From Rudaea cellulosilytica DSM 22992 (GTDB taxonomy: Bacteria > Pseudomonadota > Gammaproteobacteria > Xanthomonadales > Rhodanobacteraceae), in the NCBI RefSeq assembly GCF_000378125.1, contig NZ_KB899241.1:2021652-2085651 (forward strand): 64,000 bases of DNA. The letters run 5' to 3'. Position numbers and translations under genes: made by a program. The notes beneath the pieces are model-generated. The model ran no database searches, was not told the DNA's origin, and saw only the letters and a list, made by a program, of their open reading frames with translations. Below, in pieces: positions 1 to 9,254 of the stretch (its first letter is position 1; each line of letters begins with the position of its first letter).

Positions 1-454
1 GGCATGGACAATTTCCTCGTCCTCGACGCGAATTCGCGCACGCTCGACTCGGGCACCGTGCAGCGCCTGCGTTCGACGCTCGAGGAAACGCTGCGCCAGG
101 ATCCGTATCCGGTTTCGGTCGGCGCGCAGCGGCCGTTGAGCCGACTGCGCCACTTCCACATCCCCACGCGCATCGAATTCCGCGACGACGCGCAGAGCGC
201 GCGCACCCAGCTCGCCCTGGTTTGCTCGGATCGTCCCGGCCTGCTAGCCGCGGTGGCGCAGGTGTTCCGTGCGCGCAAGCTGCGCGTGCACGACGCGCGC
301 ATCGCCACGTTCGGCGAGCGTGTCGAGGATTTCTTTCAGCTCACCGACGAATACAATCGCATGCTCGATGCCGACGCGTGCAAGGTGCTGCGCGAGGCGC
401 TCATCGAACGCCTCGCCGCGCCGAGCGTCACGAACACCCAGACCGTGGAGACCT

Positions 455-468
<14 letters not shown>
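1..468 (+). CDS. glnD: [Protein-PII] uridylyltransferase GlnD, C-terminal part
   Basis: Only the C-terminal ~155 residues are present; the reading frame is open at base 1, so the gene starts outside the window. The visible part carries an ACT domain: a stretch beginning [20 protein letters not shown], followed by [21 protein letters not shown], is the typical regulatory ACT repeat at the end of GlnD. In the family GlnD adds or removes UMP on PII proteins according to glutamine status, and the ACT repeats sense glutamine. Its last codons overlap the dapD start by 14 bases. The identity rests on the ACT signature plus the glnD-dapD order found in many proteobacteria. Confidence 0.9.
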
Positions 469-1282
<814 letters not shown>

Positions 1283-1298
1283 TCGCACTCCTCCGTTC

Positions 1299-1685
1299 GT
1301 GTCAGCCATCGGTCTCAACCACTACAACATTCGCGCGCCAAGCCCGTTGCTGGAGGAGTTACGCGACTTCTACTGCGCGATGGTGGGCCTGCGCGTCGGC
1401 GCACGCCCGGCTTTCCCCAGTCGCGGATATTGGCTCTATGCGGACGATCAGGATGTGCTGCATTTAACCCAGGCTGGCGCGGGTGAAATACGCGAGGTCG
1501 GCAGCGTGCCGACATTCGATCACGTTGCGTTCACGTGCGAGAATTTCGAAGCGATGCGCGCCGCATTGACGGCTGCCGGGATCGCGTATGAAATCGAAGA
1601 TGTACCGCTGACCGGCCAGCGCCAGATATTCTTCCGCGATCCCACGGGCAATGGCATTGAACTCAATTTCGGATCGAAGGCATGA
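1299..1685 (+). CDS. VOC (glyoxalase/bleomycin-resistance fold) family protein
   Basis: A 128-residue single-domain VOC protein. It shows the paired beta-alpha-beta-beta-beta layout and likely metal-ligand positions: His8 (GLNHYNI), His74 (FDHVAF) and Glu122 (NGIELNFG). The phrase [14 protein letters not shown] is the standard C-terminal VOC signature. It starts with GTG, 16 bases after dapD, and its stop overlaps the next start (ATGA), so it is probably co-transcribed. The VOC fold covers lyases, dioxygenases and resistance proteins; the sequence does not show which substrate is used here, and the link to lysine synthesis is only positional. Confidence 0.85.
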   Translation: MSAIGLNHYNIRAPSPLLEELRDFYCAMVGLRVGARPAFPSRGYWLYADDQDVLHLTQAGAGEIREVGSVPTFDHVAFTCENFEAMRAALTAAGIAYEIEDVPLTGQRQIFFRDPTGNGIELNFGSKA

Positions 1686-2035
1686 GTACCAAAGTATACG
1701 GATTGGAAAAATGCAGCACCTGCCAGAAGGCGCGCAAGTGGCTCGACAAACACGAGATTGCGTACGAATTCATCGACTATCGCGAGCATCGCGTCGACGC
1801 ACCGGCACTGAAGGACTGGGCAAAGCAGGTCAGCGGTTGGGACAAGCTCGTCAACCGCAGCGGCATGACCTGGCGCAACCTGCCGCCGAACCGCAAGTCG
1901 CCCGAGTCCGATCCGGAGTGGTTGCTGCTGATCAAGGAATATCCCGCACTTGTTCGACGTCCCGTCGTCGTGCGCGGTGGCGAGGTGAGCCTGGGCTTCA
2001 CCGAGAAGCTGTTCAGACAGATTTTCGACGCATGA
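1682..2035 (+). CDS. yffB: Spx/ArsC-like thioredoxin-fold protein YffB
   Basis: A 117-residue thioredoxin-fold protein of the ArsC/Spx/YffB family. The N-terminal KCSTCQKAR motif holds Cys11 and Cys14 at the redox position; family arsenate reductases and Spx use the first Cys. The C-terminal [15 protein letters not shown] loop matches the conserved RRP...G region. It overlaps its neighbours on both sides (ATGA at each junction), and an ArsC-like gene directly before dapE is a widespread arrangement. The function of YffB is not settled; I would not call it an arsenate reductase from this sequence. Confidence 0.85.
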   Translation: MSTKVYGLEKCSTCQKARKWLDKHEIAYEFIDYREHRVDAPALKDWAKQVSGWDKLVNRSGMTWRNLPPNRKSPESDPEWLLLIKEYPALVRRPVVVRGGEVSLGFTEKLFRQIFDA

Positions 2036-3162
2036 GCGACATCCTAGACCTCACGATCGATCTGATCCGCCGTCCCTCGGTCACGCCGGAAGATCGCGGT
2101 TGCCAGCAACTCCTCGCCGATCGCCTCGCGCGGGCGGGCTTCACGATCGAGTGCCTGCGCTATGGCGAGGTCGACAATCTTTGGGCGACGCATGGCTCCG
2201 ACGGACCGGTGCTCGTATTCCTCGGCCATACCGACGTCGTGCCGCCGGGGCCGCTCGACAAGTGGACGAGTCCGCCGTTCGAGCCAACGATCCGCGATGG
2301 ACGTCTATACGGCCGCGGTGCGGCCGACATGAAGAGCGGCGTGGCGGCGATGACGCTCGCACTGGAATCGTTCGTGCGCGATCACCCGACGCACAAGGGC
2401 ACGATCGCGCTGCTTATCACCGGCGACGAGGAAGGGCCGACCAATCTCGATGGCGTGCGCCGCGTCGTTGAGGAATTCCGCCGCCGCGGCCAGCGTATCG
2501 ACTGGTGCGTGGTCGGCGAGCCTTCATCCGCGCAGACATTCGGCGACGTGATGCGCGTCGGCCGGCGCGGCTCGCTGTCGGCGCGACTCGTCGTGCGCGG
2601 CGTGCAGGGTCATGTTGCCTATCCGGACAAGGTGAAGAATCCGATCCATCTCGCCGCGCCGGCACTGGCTGAACTCGCGGCGACGAAATGGGACGAGGGC
2701 AACGAGGAATTCCCGCCGACCTCGATGCAGATCTCGAATATCCGCGCCGGCACCGGCGCGCTCAACGTCGTGCCGGGCGCGCTCGAAGTCGATTTCAATT
2801 TCCGCTTCTGCACCGAGAGCAGCTCGGACTCGCTGCGCGAACGCGTGGATGCGATCCTGCGCCGGCACGGCCTCGATTTCGAAATCGCCTGGGACCTGTC
2901 GGGCGAGCCGTTCCTCACGCGCGAAGGCGCATTGCGCGCGGCGGCGAGCGCAGCTGTGCGCGAGATCTGCGGCGTTACGCCGGAAGCGAATACGGGCGGC
3001 GGCACCTCGGACGGGCGCTTCATCGCGCCGCTCGGCGCCGAAGTCGTCGAACTCGGGCCGCTCAACGCCTCGATCCACAAGATCGACGAGCACGTCGCGC
3101 TCGACGAACTGGAGAAGCTGCCAGCGCTCTTTTTGCGCATCGGCGAGAAGTTGCTGGCTTGA
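2032..3162 (+). CDS. dapE: Succinyl-diaminopimelate desuccinylase DapE
   Basis: A 376-residue M20 metallohydrolase that removes succinate from N-succinyl-LL-diaminopimelate. All canonical metal/catalytic positions are present: GHTDVV (His66, Asp68), GRGAADMK (bridging Asp99), GDEEG (Glu133 general base, Glu134), VVGEPS, and a C-terminal NASIHKIDE with the last His. The dimerisation/lid region sits in the middle ([14 protein letters not shown] onward). It is the last gene of the packed glnD-dapD-VOC-yffB-dapE run and starts by ATGA overlap with yffB. Compare the secreted M20 homologue at 22612-24129, which lacks several of these residues. Confidence 0.96.
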   Translation: MSDILDLTIDLIRRPSVTPEDRGCQQLLADRLARAGFTIECLRYGEVDNLWATHGSDGPVLVFLGHTDVVPPGPLDKWTSPPFEPTIRDGRLYGRGAADMKSGVAAMTLALESFVRDHPTHKGTIALLITGDEEGPTNLDGVRRVVEEFRRRGQRIDWCVVGEPSSAQTFGDVMRVGRRGSLSARLVVRGVQGHVAYPDKVKNPIHLAAPALAELAATKWDEGNEEFPPTSMQISNIRAGTGALNVVPGALEVDFNFRFCTESSSDSLRERVDAILRRHGLDFEIAWDLSGEPFLTREGALRAAASAAVREICGVTPEANTGGGTSDGRFIAPLGAEVVELGPLNASIHKIDEHVALDELEKLPALFLRIGEKLLA

Positions 3163-3217
3163 CGGCCGAGGAAGAGTGCAAAGTCGTCGCAGAGACTGTC
3201 GGCTGATGCGCGTCTAG

Positions 3218-4117
3218 TCAGGCCGCCGCTGCAGTCGATTGAGGCGCGGGTGCGGCAATGGTGTGTTCGCCGGCAGGCGACCAGCGCGAACCAGGCAGCG
3301 TCCACATCGGCGGCAGCCGCGCGAAGGGCGGCCGCCGATGCACGGCCAACGCCGCGCCGAGGCGGTCGTCCACGCCGAGTTTGTCGAACACCAGGCGCAG
3401 GTGACTCTTCACCGTGTCGAGGCGCACGCCGAGCAGTTGCGCGATGGCGTCGTTCGACTTGCCGTCCGCGAGCAGGCGCGCCACGTCGCGCTGACGCGGC
3501 GTAAGATCGGGGCACTGGTGGATCAGTTTCTCGGCCGGCGGCAGTGATTGCGCGGTGCGCTCCAGCGCTTGGCGGTAGACGATCGCAAGATGGCGGCGCA
3601 GTTCCTGCATGCGATCGCGCTCGGCGTCGGAGAACGCCGGCTTGCCGACCGTGCGATGCGCCGAGATCGATAGTGCGTAGCCGTGCTGCATGATCACGGC
3701 CTTCATCTGCCGGTGCGCGTTCGACGGCAGGAACACCTCGCGCGCGATCGGCAGCGCCATGAATTCCTCGTCGCTGAAGAAATCCGATTCGCGCAGCGCG
3801 CGTTCGCCGAAGAAGGCCGGGTCGCTGCCCCAGAACGGATGGCTGCCGGCGTGCTTCGCATACGCGGCGACGCCCTGCGCGCGGCGCTGCGGATCGGGAT
3901 CGACCTGCGAATACTCGACGCGGAACTCGCCACTGGCGAGATGAAATTCGCCGAAGCCCGCCACGTCGCATCCGCCCGCGTCGCTTGCGACCGCCAGTTC
4001 GAGGCAGGCGAATACTTCGCGCGGCAGCGAGTGCAAATCCGGCTCGGCTGCATACAACTCGACCAAGCGCTGCTGGAAGCGCGCTTGCATGTCGGATTCG
4101 GAAAACTTCACGTTCAT
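3218..4117 (-). CDS. LuxR-family transcriptional regulator
   Basis: A 299-residue protein. Residues ~1-200 form an uncharacterised sensor region with no clear autoinducer-binding signature. Residues ~208-262 (LTPRQRDVARLLADGKSNDA, then TVKSHLRLVFDKLGV) are a standard LuxR/GerE helix-turn-helix. A proline/alanine-rich tail follows. It is convergent with dapE and divergent from the giant GLUG-repeat gene, with 208 bases between the two starts. Control of that secreted protein is a reasonable guess but no operator is visible. No receiver domain is present, so it is not a classical response regulator. Confidence 0.85.
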   Translation of the reverse strand: MNVKFSESDMQARFQQRLVELYAAEPDLHSLPREVFACLELAVASDAGGCDVAGFGEFHLASGEFRVEYSQVDPDPQRRAQGVAAYAKHAGSHPFWGSDPAFFGERALRESDFFSDEEFMALPIAREVFLPSNAHRQMKAVIMQHGYALSISAHRTVGKPAFSDAERDRMQELRRHLAIVYRQALERTAQSLPPAEKLIHQCPDLTPRQRDVARLLADGKSNDAIAQLLGVRLDTVKSHLRLVFDKLGVDDRLGAALAVHRRPPFARLPPMWTLPGSRWSPAGEHTIAAPAPQSTAAAA

Positions 4118-4325
4118 CGCTGTCGATCTGTGCGTAGTTGTTGGACGCCCATTTTACCGTGTCGCGTCGGCGCAATTCCGTTTCCAAGCGTGATGGCGAT
4201 CACCCATGTTCTGTCCCTCGCCGGTGCGCCTCACTCCAAAGTGTGATTGTGCCCGGCCCGACGTCGACCGCAACATCGCGGATCAATCGCCTTGTTCGTC
4301 GCGCCGCTCACAGCGGGGGAATGTC

Positions 4326-7300
4326 ATGCGTTTCGTGCTTCGTTTTTTTGCCGCGCTCGCGGCGCTTGCCGTGGCCGCGCCGGCGTTCGCCGATTACGTG
4401 ATCGCACCGTATGGCGGCGACATCACTGGCGCGCGCTTGTCGGCGCGGCTTGCCCAGGGCGACGTCACACTGACGGCCGCGTCGGGTGATCTTGTCGTGC
4501 TCGACACGGTGAACTGGAGTGCGCACACGCTGACGCTGTCCGCGCCCGCCGGCAGCGTCAACGTGGGTGCGGTGATGACGGCCTCGGGTTCGGCCGGTCT
4601 GTCGCTTGAAACCGCCGCGTCCGCTGCCGACGGCGGCGTGGCCATGGCGCTGACGGCCGGCGGCTTCACCGGGCGCGTGGATTTCACCGGAACCGGGCAA
4701 AGCTACCGCGTCAACGGCACGGCCTACACGCTGATCCATACCCTTGCCGAACTGGAAGCGATCCGTCCCCCCTCCAACGGCACCATCACGGGCGCCTACG
4801 CGCTGGCGGCGGATGTGGACTGGAGCGGCGCGACCAGCCAGACGCCGCTTGGTTTCCTTGGCGGCAGCGGTCGGTTCGACGGCCTCGGCCATCAGTTGCT
4901 CGATCTCGTCATTGCCGGTAGCGTCGACGACACCGGACTGTTTTCCTACAACTCGGGCGGCGTGATCCGAAACGTCGGCGTGCGCGGCGGCAGCGTGTCG
5001 GGCGGTGGGTGGGTCGGCACGTTGGTCGGCGACAACTTCGGCGTCATCGCCCACGTCTATTCCACGGCCGCCGTCTCGGGCACTCTGTTCGTCGGCGGTC
5101 TGGTGGGCTTCCACAACGGCAGCGGCAGCCTGATCGCCGATGCCTGGGCCAGCGGCAACGTGACCGGCACGGGTGCGGTCGGCGGCCTCGTGGGTACCAC
5201 CCAATCTGGCGGTGCCGTCAACAACGTCTGGGCGAGCGGCAACGTAACGGGGCAGGACAGCATCGGTGGGCTGGTGGGAGTCACCCAGACCAATGCCACC
5301 GCCAGCGAGACCTTGCGCAACGCCTATGCCACCGGCAACGTGACGGGCAGCATCCAGGTTGGTGGCCTCGTGGGCCACAACATGAGCCCCGTCGAGCACG
5401 TCTTTGCCACCGGCAGCGTTTCGGCCAGCAGCAACAGCTATGTCGGCGGTCTGGTGGGTCTCAACGATGCCGGCCCTGGCGGCAGCGTCAGCGACGGCTG
5501 GTTCGCCAGCGACACGGCCGGCGCGCACCCGGACAATGGCGTCGGCACGGCGATTTCGCTGGCGAATCTGGTTTCGGCGTTGCCGGGCAGTTTCGACGCG
5601 GCCGTGTGGGACAACCAGAACGGCAAAACCACGCCGTACCTCAAATCCCTGCCCGGCGCGGTGTACGTGCAGGCGGAAAGCGCCAGCGCTGCCAGCGCGC
5701 TGCTCTACACGCCCGTGACCACGCTCGACCAGTTGCAGGCGATCAACGACAACCTCGCCGGCAACTTCGCGCTGTTCAACGACATCGACGCCACGGCCAC
5801 GAGCGGCTGGAACGGCGGCGAGGGCTTCGTGCCGATCGGCGATTGCAGTGGCGGCTTCAACGGCCGCTTCGACGGACTCGGGCATGTGGTCGTCGATCCG
5901 ACGATCAACCCCGGCAGCAGCGGTCTGTGCGCGGGCCTGTTCGGCGCCATTGGCATCGGCAGCGTGGTGCGCAATGTGGGCGTGGACGGCGGTTCGGTCT
6001 CGGGCTACTACGCGGTCGGCGGGTTGGTGGGTTACAGCGACGACGGCAGCATCAGCAATGCCTTCGCCACCGCCAATGTTTCCGGCACCAACTACGGCGG
6101 CGGTCTGGTGGGTTTCAGCACGGGCAGCATCGACTATGCCTATGCCACCGGCAGCGTGACGGTCGCGAACGATGGCGCCGGCGGTCTGCTGGGCGGCACG
6201 TTGGGCGGCAGCCTCGCCCATGCCTGGGCCAGCGGCCGGGTGTCCGGGGCGGGCAGCAAGGTCGGCGGCCTGCTGGGCGATAGCGGAGATCAAAGCACTG
6301 TCAGCAACAGCTACTGGGACAGTTTCAGCACCGGCCAGAACAGTGCGACGGGTGCCGGCGGCATCGGTACCGTGGCCAATGTCAGCGCCGTCACCAGCGA
6401 CCCGGCGCAAAGCGGCGCGGCCAATTACGCCTTCAAGCAAAGCGCTTACGCCAACTTCGGCGCTTGGACTTGCCTGTACGTTTGCACGACCAGCGACAAC
6501 GCCTGGGTAGTGTTCGACGGCTACACGCGCCCGTTCCTGCAAATCGAATACGCGACCACGATCGACACCACGCACCAGTTGCAGTTGATGAACCTGGTGC
6601 TCGGCGCGAGCTATGTGCTCGGCGGCCCCTACACCTTGTTCGGCAACCTCGACGCGAGCGAAACCGGCCGCAACGACGGCACGGCGGCGAACAGCAACGG
6701 CATGTGGGCGCAGACGGGGTTCTTCACGATAGGCAGCGACGGCAACGACTTCAGCGGAAGTCTCGACGGGCAATATCACTTCATCGCCAACCTCACTATC
6801 AACCAACCCGACGGCGGCCGCATCGGCCTGTTCGGCAAGGCCACGGGAATGGTTCTGCAAAACCTGGCGCTGCGCAATGTCTCCGTCACCGGCGGCATGT
6901 GGGTCGGTGCGCTGGTGGGCTATTCGCTCGATGGCAGCATCAGCGATGTCTACGTCAGCGGCAGCGTGTCGGGTGGCAACACCGTTGGCGGGCTGGTCGG
7001 GCGAAGCAGTAGCAGCATCAGCAACGCCTACGTGACGGGCAGCGTGACGGCGAGCGACAGCTATGTCGGCGGCTTGGTGGGCACCAACTATGGCGCGATC
7101 AGCAACACCTACGCCATCGCCAGCCTCTCGGGCATCAATGCCGGCGCCCTGGTGAGCGCCAACGCCGATCAGCACGGCGGCAGCATCGCGCACAGCTTCT
7201 GGAATACCGATGTGAGCTTCCAGGGCATCGTCACCTCCGATTCGCTGGCGGGGCTCACGGGAGGAGCCGCCGCTGACGCAAAGGGCCTTTCGTCGGTGCA

Positions 7301-8876
7301 ATGGCTCTCGCAAGGTCCGATCGCGACCGGCTTGTGGGACACGTCTGCGACGTGGGTGGCGGGCTATCCGTATCCGGTGCTGAAAGGCTTTCCCTACGTG
7401 CTGGTGACGGCCAGCGGCGTGACGGCGATCTACGGCTCGCCGACGCCGACCGTCGCCGCGTACACCAGCCTTGACCGGTATGGAACGAGCGTGGCATTGG
7501 GTGGCACGCTGGCGTGGTTCGACGATCCGCAGCGCGCCGCCGGCACGGCCGTCAACATCGGCGGCAAGGGCGCGAGCGTGCCGTTTCCCTACCAGTTGAC
7601 CTACATCGCGGCGCCGCAGCCCACGGTGAGCCCGATTGACCAGACGCTGACTTTCGGCGCGCAGGCAGCGCAGACGTATTCGGCGGGCGGCACGTTCGCG
7701 ATCAATCCGCTGGCGACGACGGACGGCGATTCGCCGATCGTGTATTCGTCCACAACGCCTGCGGTGTGCACGCTCAGCGCCACGACGGTGACGATCGTGA
7801 GCCGCGGCACCTGCACGATTGCGGCGAACACGGGCGCCAGCCCGAGCGGCAACTACGCCGTAGCGGCCGAGGTGACGCAGAACGTCGCGATCGGTTTGGC
7901 GGCGCAGACAATCACGTTCCCGCCGCAGGCGGCGCAGACCTACGTCAGCGGCGGCACGTTCGCGATCAATCCGCCGGCGACGACGGACGGTGATTCGCCG
8001 ATCGTCTATTCGTCGAAGACGACGCCAGTGTGCACGGTAAGCGCTACGACGGTGACGATCGTCAGCGCGGGCACCTGCACGCTTGCGGCGAACACCGGGG
8101 CCAGTGCGAGCGGCAACTATGCGGCGGCGAAGGAAGCGACGCAGAACGTCGCGATCGGCCTCGCGGCGCAGACGATCACGTTCCCGGATCCGGGAACGCA
8201 AACGCTGACGAACGGCACGTTCACAATCACTGCCGACACCGACTCTGGCCTGCAAGCCGCGTTCTCGACGAGCACCGGCAGCGTGTGCAGCATCAGCAGC
8301 ACGAGCTTCGCCGCGCCGACCGCGACGGCGACGGTCACGATGCGGGCAGCAGGCATCTGCACCCTCACTGCAAGCCAGGCGGGCGATGTCGGTCACGCGG
8401 TCGCGACACCGGTGACGCGCAACGTGACGATCGCGAAGAAATCGACGACGCTGACCTTGAGCGGGCCGGCTTCGGCGCAGCCTGGCCAACAGCTGCAGAT
8501 CGTGGCGACCGTGGCCGGCGATCCGCCGAGCGGCACCGTGTTGTTCTGCGACGGCGCATTGAGCGGCGGCACGTGTACGGGCACGCTGCTGTGCGCGCCG
8601 GCGGTGACGCTGGTGGCGGGCACGACGAATTCCACGGCGACCTGTTCGACGACGCTTGCCACGCCGGGCACCCATTCGATCGCCGCGTACTATGCTGGCG
8701 ATGCCGCGTTCCAGCCGGTCGTGACGACGATGCCGCTGCTGGTCGTCGTGACCGCGGCGCCGCCCGCAACGACAGCCGTGCCGGCGCCGGCGTCGAACCT
8801 GTGGTCGCTGCTGCTGATCGGGGTGCTGATGGCCGGGATCGGCATCGCTTCGACCGGCCGCGAAAGCGCGTGCTGA
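4326..8876 (+). CDS. Large secreted GLUG-repeat protein with Ig-like repeats and IPTL-like C-terminus
   Basis: A 1516-residue secreted protein. Start 4326 follows a GGGGGA ribosome site and gives a clean signal peptide (MRFVLRFFAALAALAVAAPA, cut near AFAD). Residues ~150-1030 hold about 13 GLUG motifs, variants of VGGLVG spaced ~25-40 residues apart inside Ser/Gly/Asn-rich sequence, in at least three blocks each opening with a new GRFDGLGH- or GQYHFIANL-type unit. Near 1040-1120 there is an MBG-like stretch (VTASGVTAIYGSPTPTV). Two close copies of a ~90-residue Ig-like repeat (QTITF / GDSPIVYSS / GTCT) follow, then a third degenerate one and a Big_3-like domain. The last ~30 residues (PASNLWSLLLIGVLMAGIGI, then one Arg) resemble an IPTL-CTERM sorting tail. 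Likely a surface or matrix adhesin; partner unknown. Confidence 0.8.
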   Translation: MRFVLRFFAALAALAVAAPAFADYVIAPYGGDITGARLSARLAQGDVTLTAASGDLVVLDTVNWSAHTLTLSAPAGSVNVGAVMTASGSAGLSLETAASAADGGVAMALTAGGFTGRVDFTGTGQSYRVNGTAYTLIHTLAELEAIRPPSNGTITGAYALAADVDWSGATSQTPLGFLGGSGRFDGLGHQLLDLVIAGSVDDTGLFSYNSGGVIRNVGVRGGSVSGGGWVGTLVGDNFGVIAHVYSTAAVSGTLFVGGLVGFHNGSGSLIADAWASGNVTGTGAVGGLVGTTQSGGAVNNVWASGNVTGQDSIGGLVGVTQTNATASETLRNAYATGNVTGSIQVGGLVGHNMSPVEHVFATGSVSASSNSYVGGLVGLNDAGPGGSVSDGWFASDTAGAHPDNGVGTAISLANLVSALPGSFDAAVWDNQNGKTTPYLKSLPGAVYVQAESASAASALLYTPVTTLDQLQAINDNLAGNFALFNDIDATATSGWNGGEGFVPIGDCSGGFNGRFDGLGHVVVDPTINPGSSGLCAGLFGAIGIGSVVRNVGVDGGSVSGYYAVGGLVGYSDDGSISNAFATANVSGTNYGGGLVGFSTGSIDYAYATGSVTVANDGAGGLLGGTLGGSLAHAWASGRVSGAGSKVGGLLGDSGDQSTVSNSYWDSFSTGQNSATGAGGIGTVANVSAVTSDPAQSGAANYAFKQSAYANFGAWTCLYVCTTSDNAWVVFDGYTRPFLQIEYATTIDTTHQLQLMNLVLGASYVLGGPYTLFGNLDASETGRNDGTAANSNGMWAQTGFFTIGSDGNDFSGSLDGQYHFIANLTINQPDGGRIGLFGKATGMVLQNLALRNVSVTGGMWVGALVGYSLDGSISDVYVSGSVSGGNTVGGLVGRSSSSISNAYVTGSVTASDSYVGGLVGTNYGAISNTYAIASLSGINAGALVSANADQHGGSIAHSFWNTDVSFQGIVTSDSLAGLTGGAAADAKGLSSVQWLSQGPIATGLWDTSATWVAGYPYPVLKGFPYVLVTASGVTAIYGSPTPTVAAYTSLDRYGTSVALGGTLAWFDDPQRAAGTAVNIGGKGASVPFPYQLTYIAAPQPTVSPIDQTLTFGAQAAQTYSAGGTFAINPLATTDGDSPIVYSSTTPAVCTLSATTVTIVSRGTCTIAANTGASPSGNYAVAAEVTQNVAIGLAAQTITFPPQAAQTYVSGGTFAINPPATTDGDSPIVYSSKTTPVCTVSATTVTIVSAGTCTLAANTGASASGNYAAAKEATQNVAIGLAAQTITFPDPGTQTLTNGTFTITADTDSGLQAAFSTSTGSVCSISSTSFAAPTATATVTMRAAGICTLTASQAGDVGHAVATPVTRNVTIAKKSTTLTLSGPASAQPGQQLQIVATVAGDPPSGTVLFCDGALSGGTCTGTLLCAPAVTLVAGTTNSTATCSTTLATPGTHSIAAYYAGDAAFQPVVTTMPLLVVVTAAPPATTAVPAPASNLWSLLLIGVLMAGIGIASTGRESAC

Positions 8877-8890
8877 GCGGTCTCTTGTTC

Positions 8891-8919
8891 GGCACGGGCG
8901 GAGCAAATCCGCCCGTGCC
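8891..8919. terminator. Bidirectional hairpin between convergent genes
   Basis: Perfect 12-bp stem GGCACGGGCGGA / TCCGCCCGTGCC with a GCAAA loop, 15 bases after the GLUG gene stop and 10 bases beyond the ppnP stop on the other strand. No long T-run follows, so termination strength is uncertain. Confidence 0.7.
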
Positions 8920-8928
8920 TGTGTGGTC

Positions 8929-9246
8929 TCAGCCGAAGTGGCAAATGTAGTGGTAGCCCTCGTTCGTGCGGATCTCGAACTTCGAGTTCGCCGGCACGCT
9001 GAATTTCTCGCCAGCGGCGGATTTGATCCACTCTTCGCTGCCGTTGAGGCGGTATTCGCACGAGCCCGCGACGCCTTCCATGACTTCGGGCGCACCGGTG
9101 TTGAAAGTCAGCGTCGACGGCAGGATCACGCCGATCGTCTTGCGGCTGCCGTCGGCGAAATGCAGCGTGTGCGACACGCACTTGCCGTCGGCGAACAGGT
9201 TGGCCTTCGTGGCGACGCTGGCGGGGTTCAGGGTTTCAGTAGTCAT
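8929..9246 (-). CDS. ppnP: Pyrimidine/purine nucleoside phosphorylase PpnP (DUF1255)
   Basis: A 105-residue cupin of the PpnP/YaiE family. Visible family features are IGVILPSTLTFNTGAPEVME, the GSCEYRL core, and the closing FSVPANSKFEIR followed by YHYICHFG. Members phosphorolyse several nucleosides to the free base and pentose-1-phosphate. Length is normal (~95-105). It ends by convergence with the GLUG gene and lies just after the penicillin-acylase gene on the same strand, with only 8 bases between, so the two may share a transcript. Confidence 0.9.
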   Translation of the reverse strand: MTTETLNPASVATKANLFADGKCVSHTLHFADGSRKTIGVILPSTLTFNTGAPEVMEGVAGSCEYRLNGSEEWIKSAAGEKFSVPANSKFEIRTNEGYHYICHFG

Positions 9247-9254
9247 GCCGCGTA

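Noticed and set aside
1682-2035. Calling YffB an arsenate reductase
   Set aside because: The fold is shared, but there is no ars operon context and the order before dapE marks it as YffB.
4308-9095. A 1595-residue open frame on the minus strand opposite the GLUG gene
   Set aside because: It is Arg/His/Ala-rich low-complexity translation, a typical shadow of a GC-rich gene, while the plus strand has a signal peptide and family repeats.
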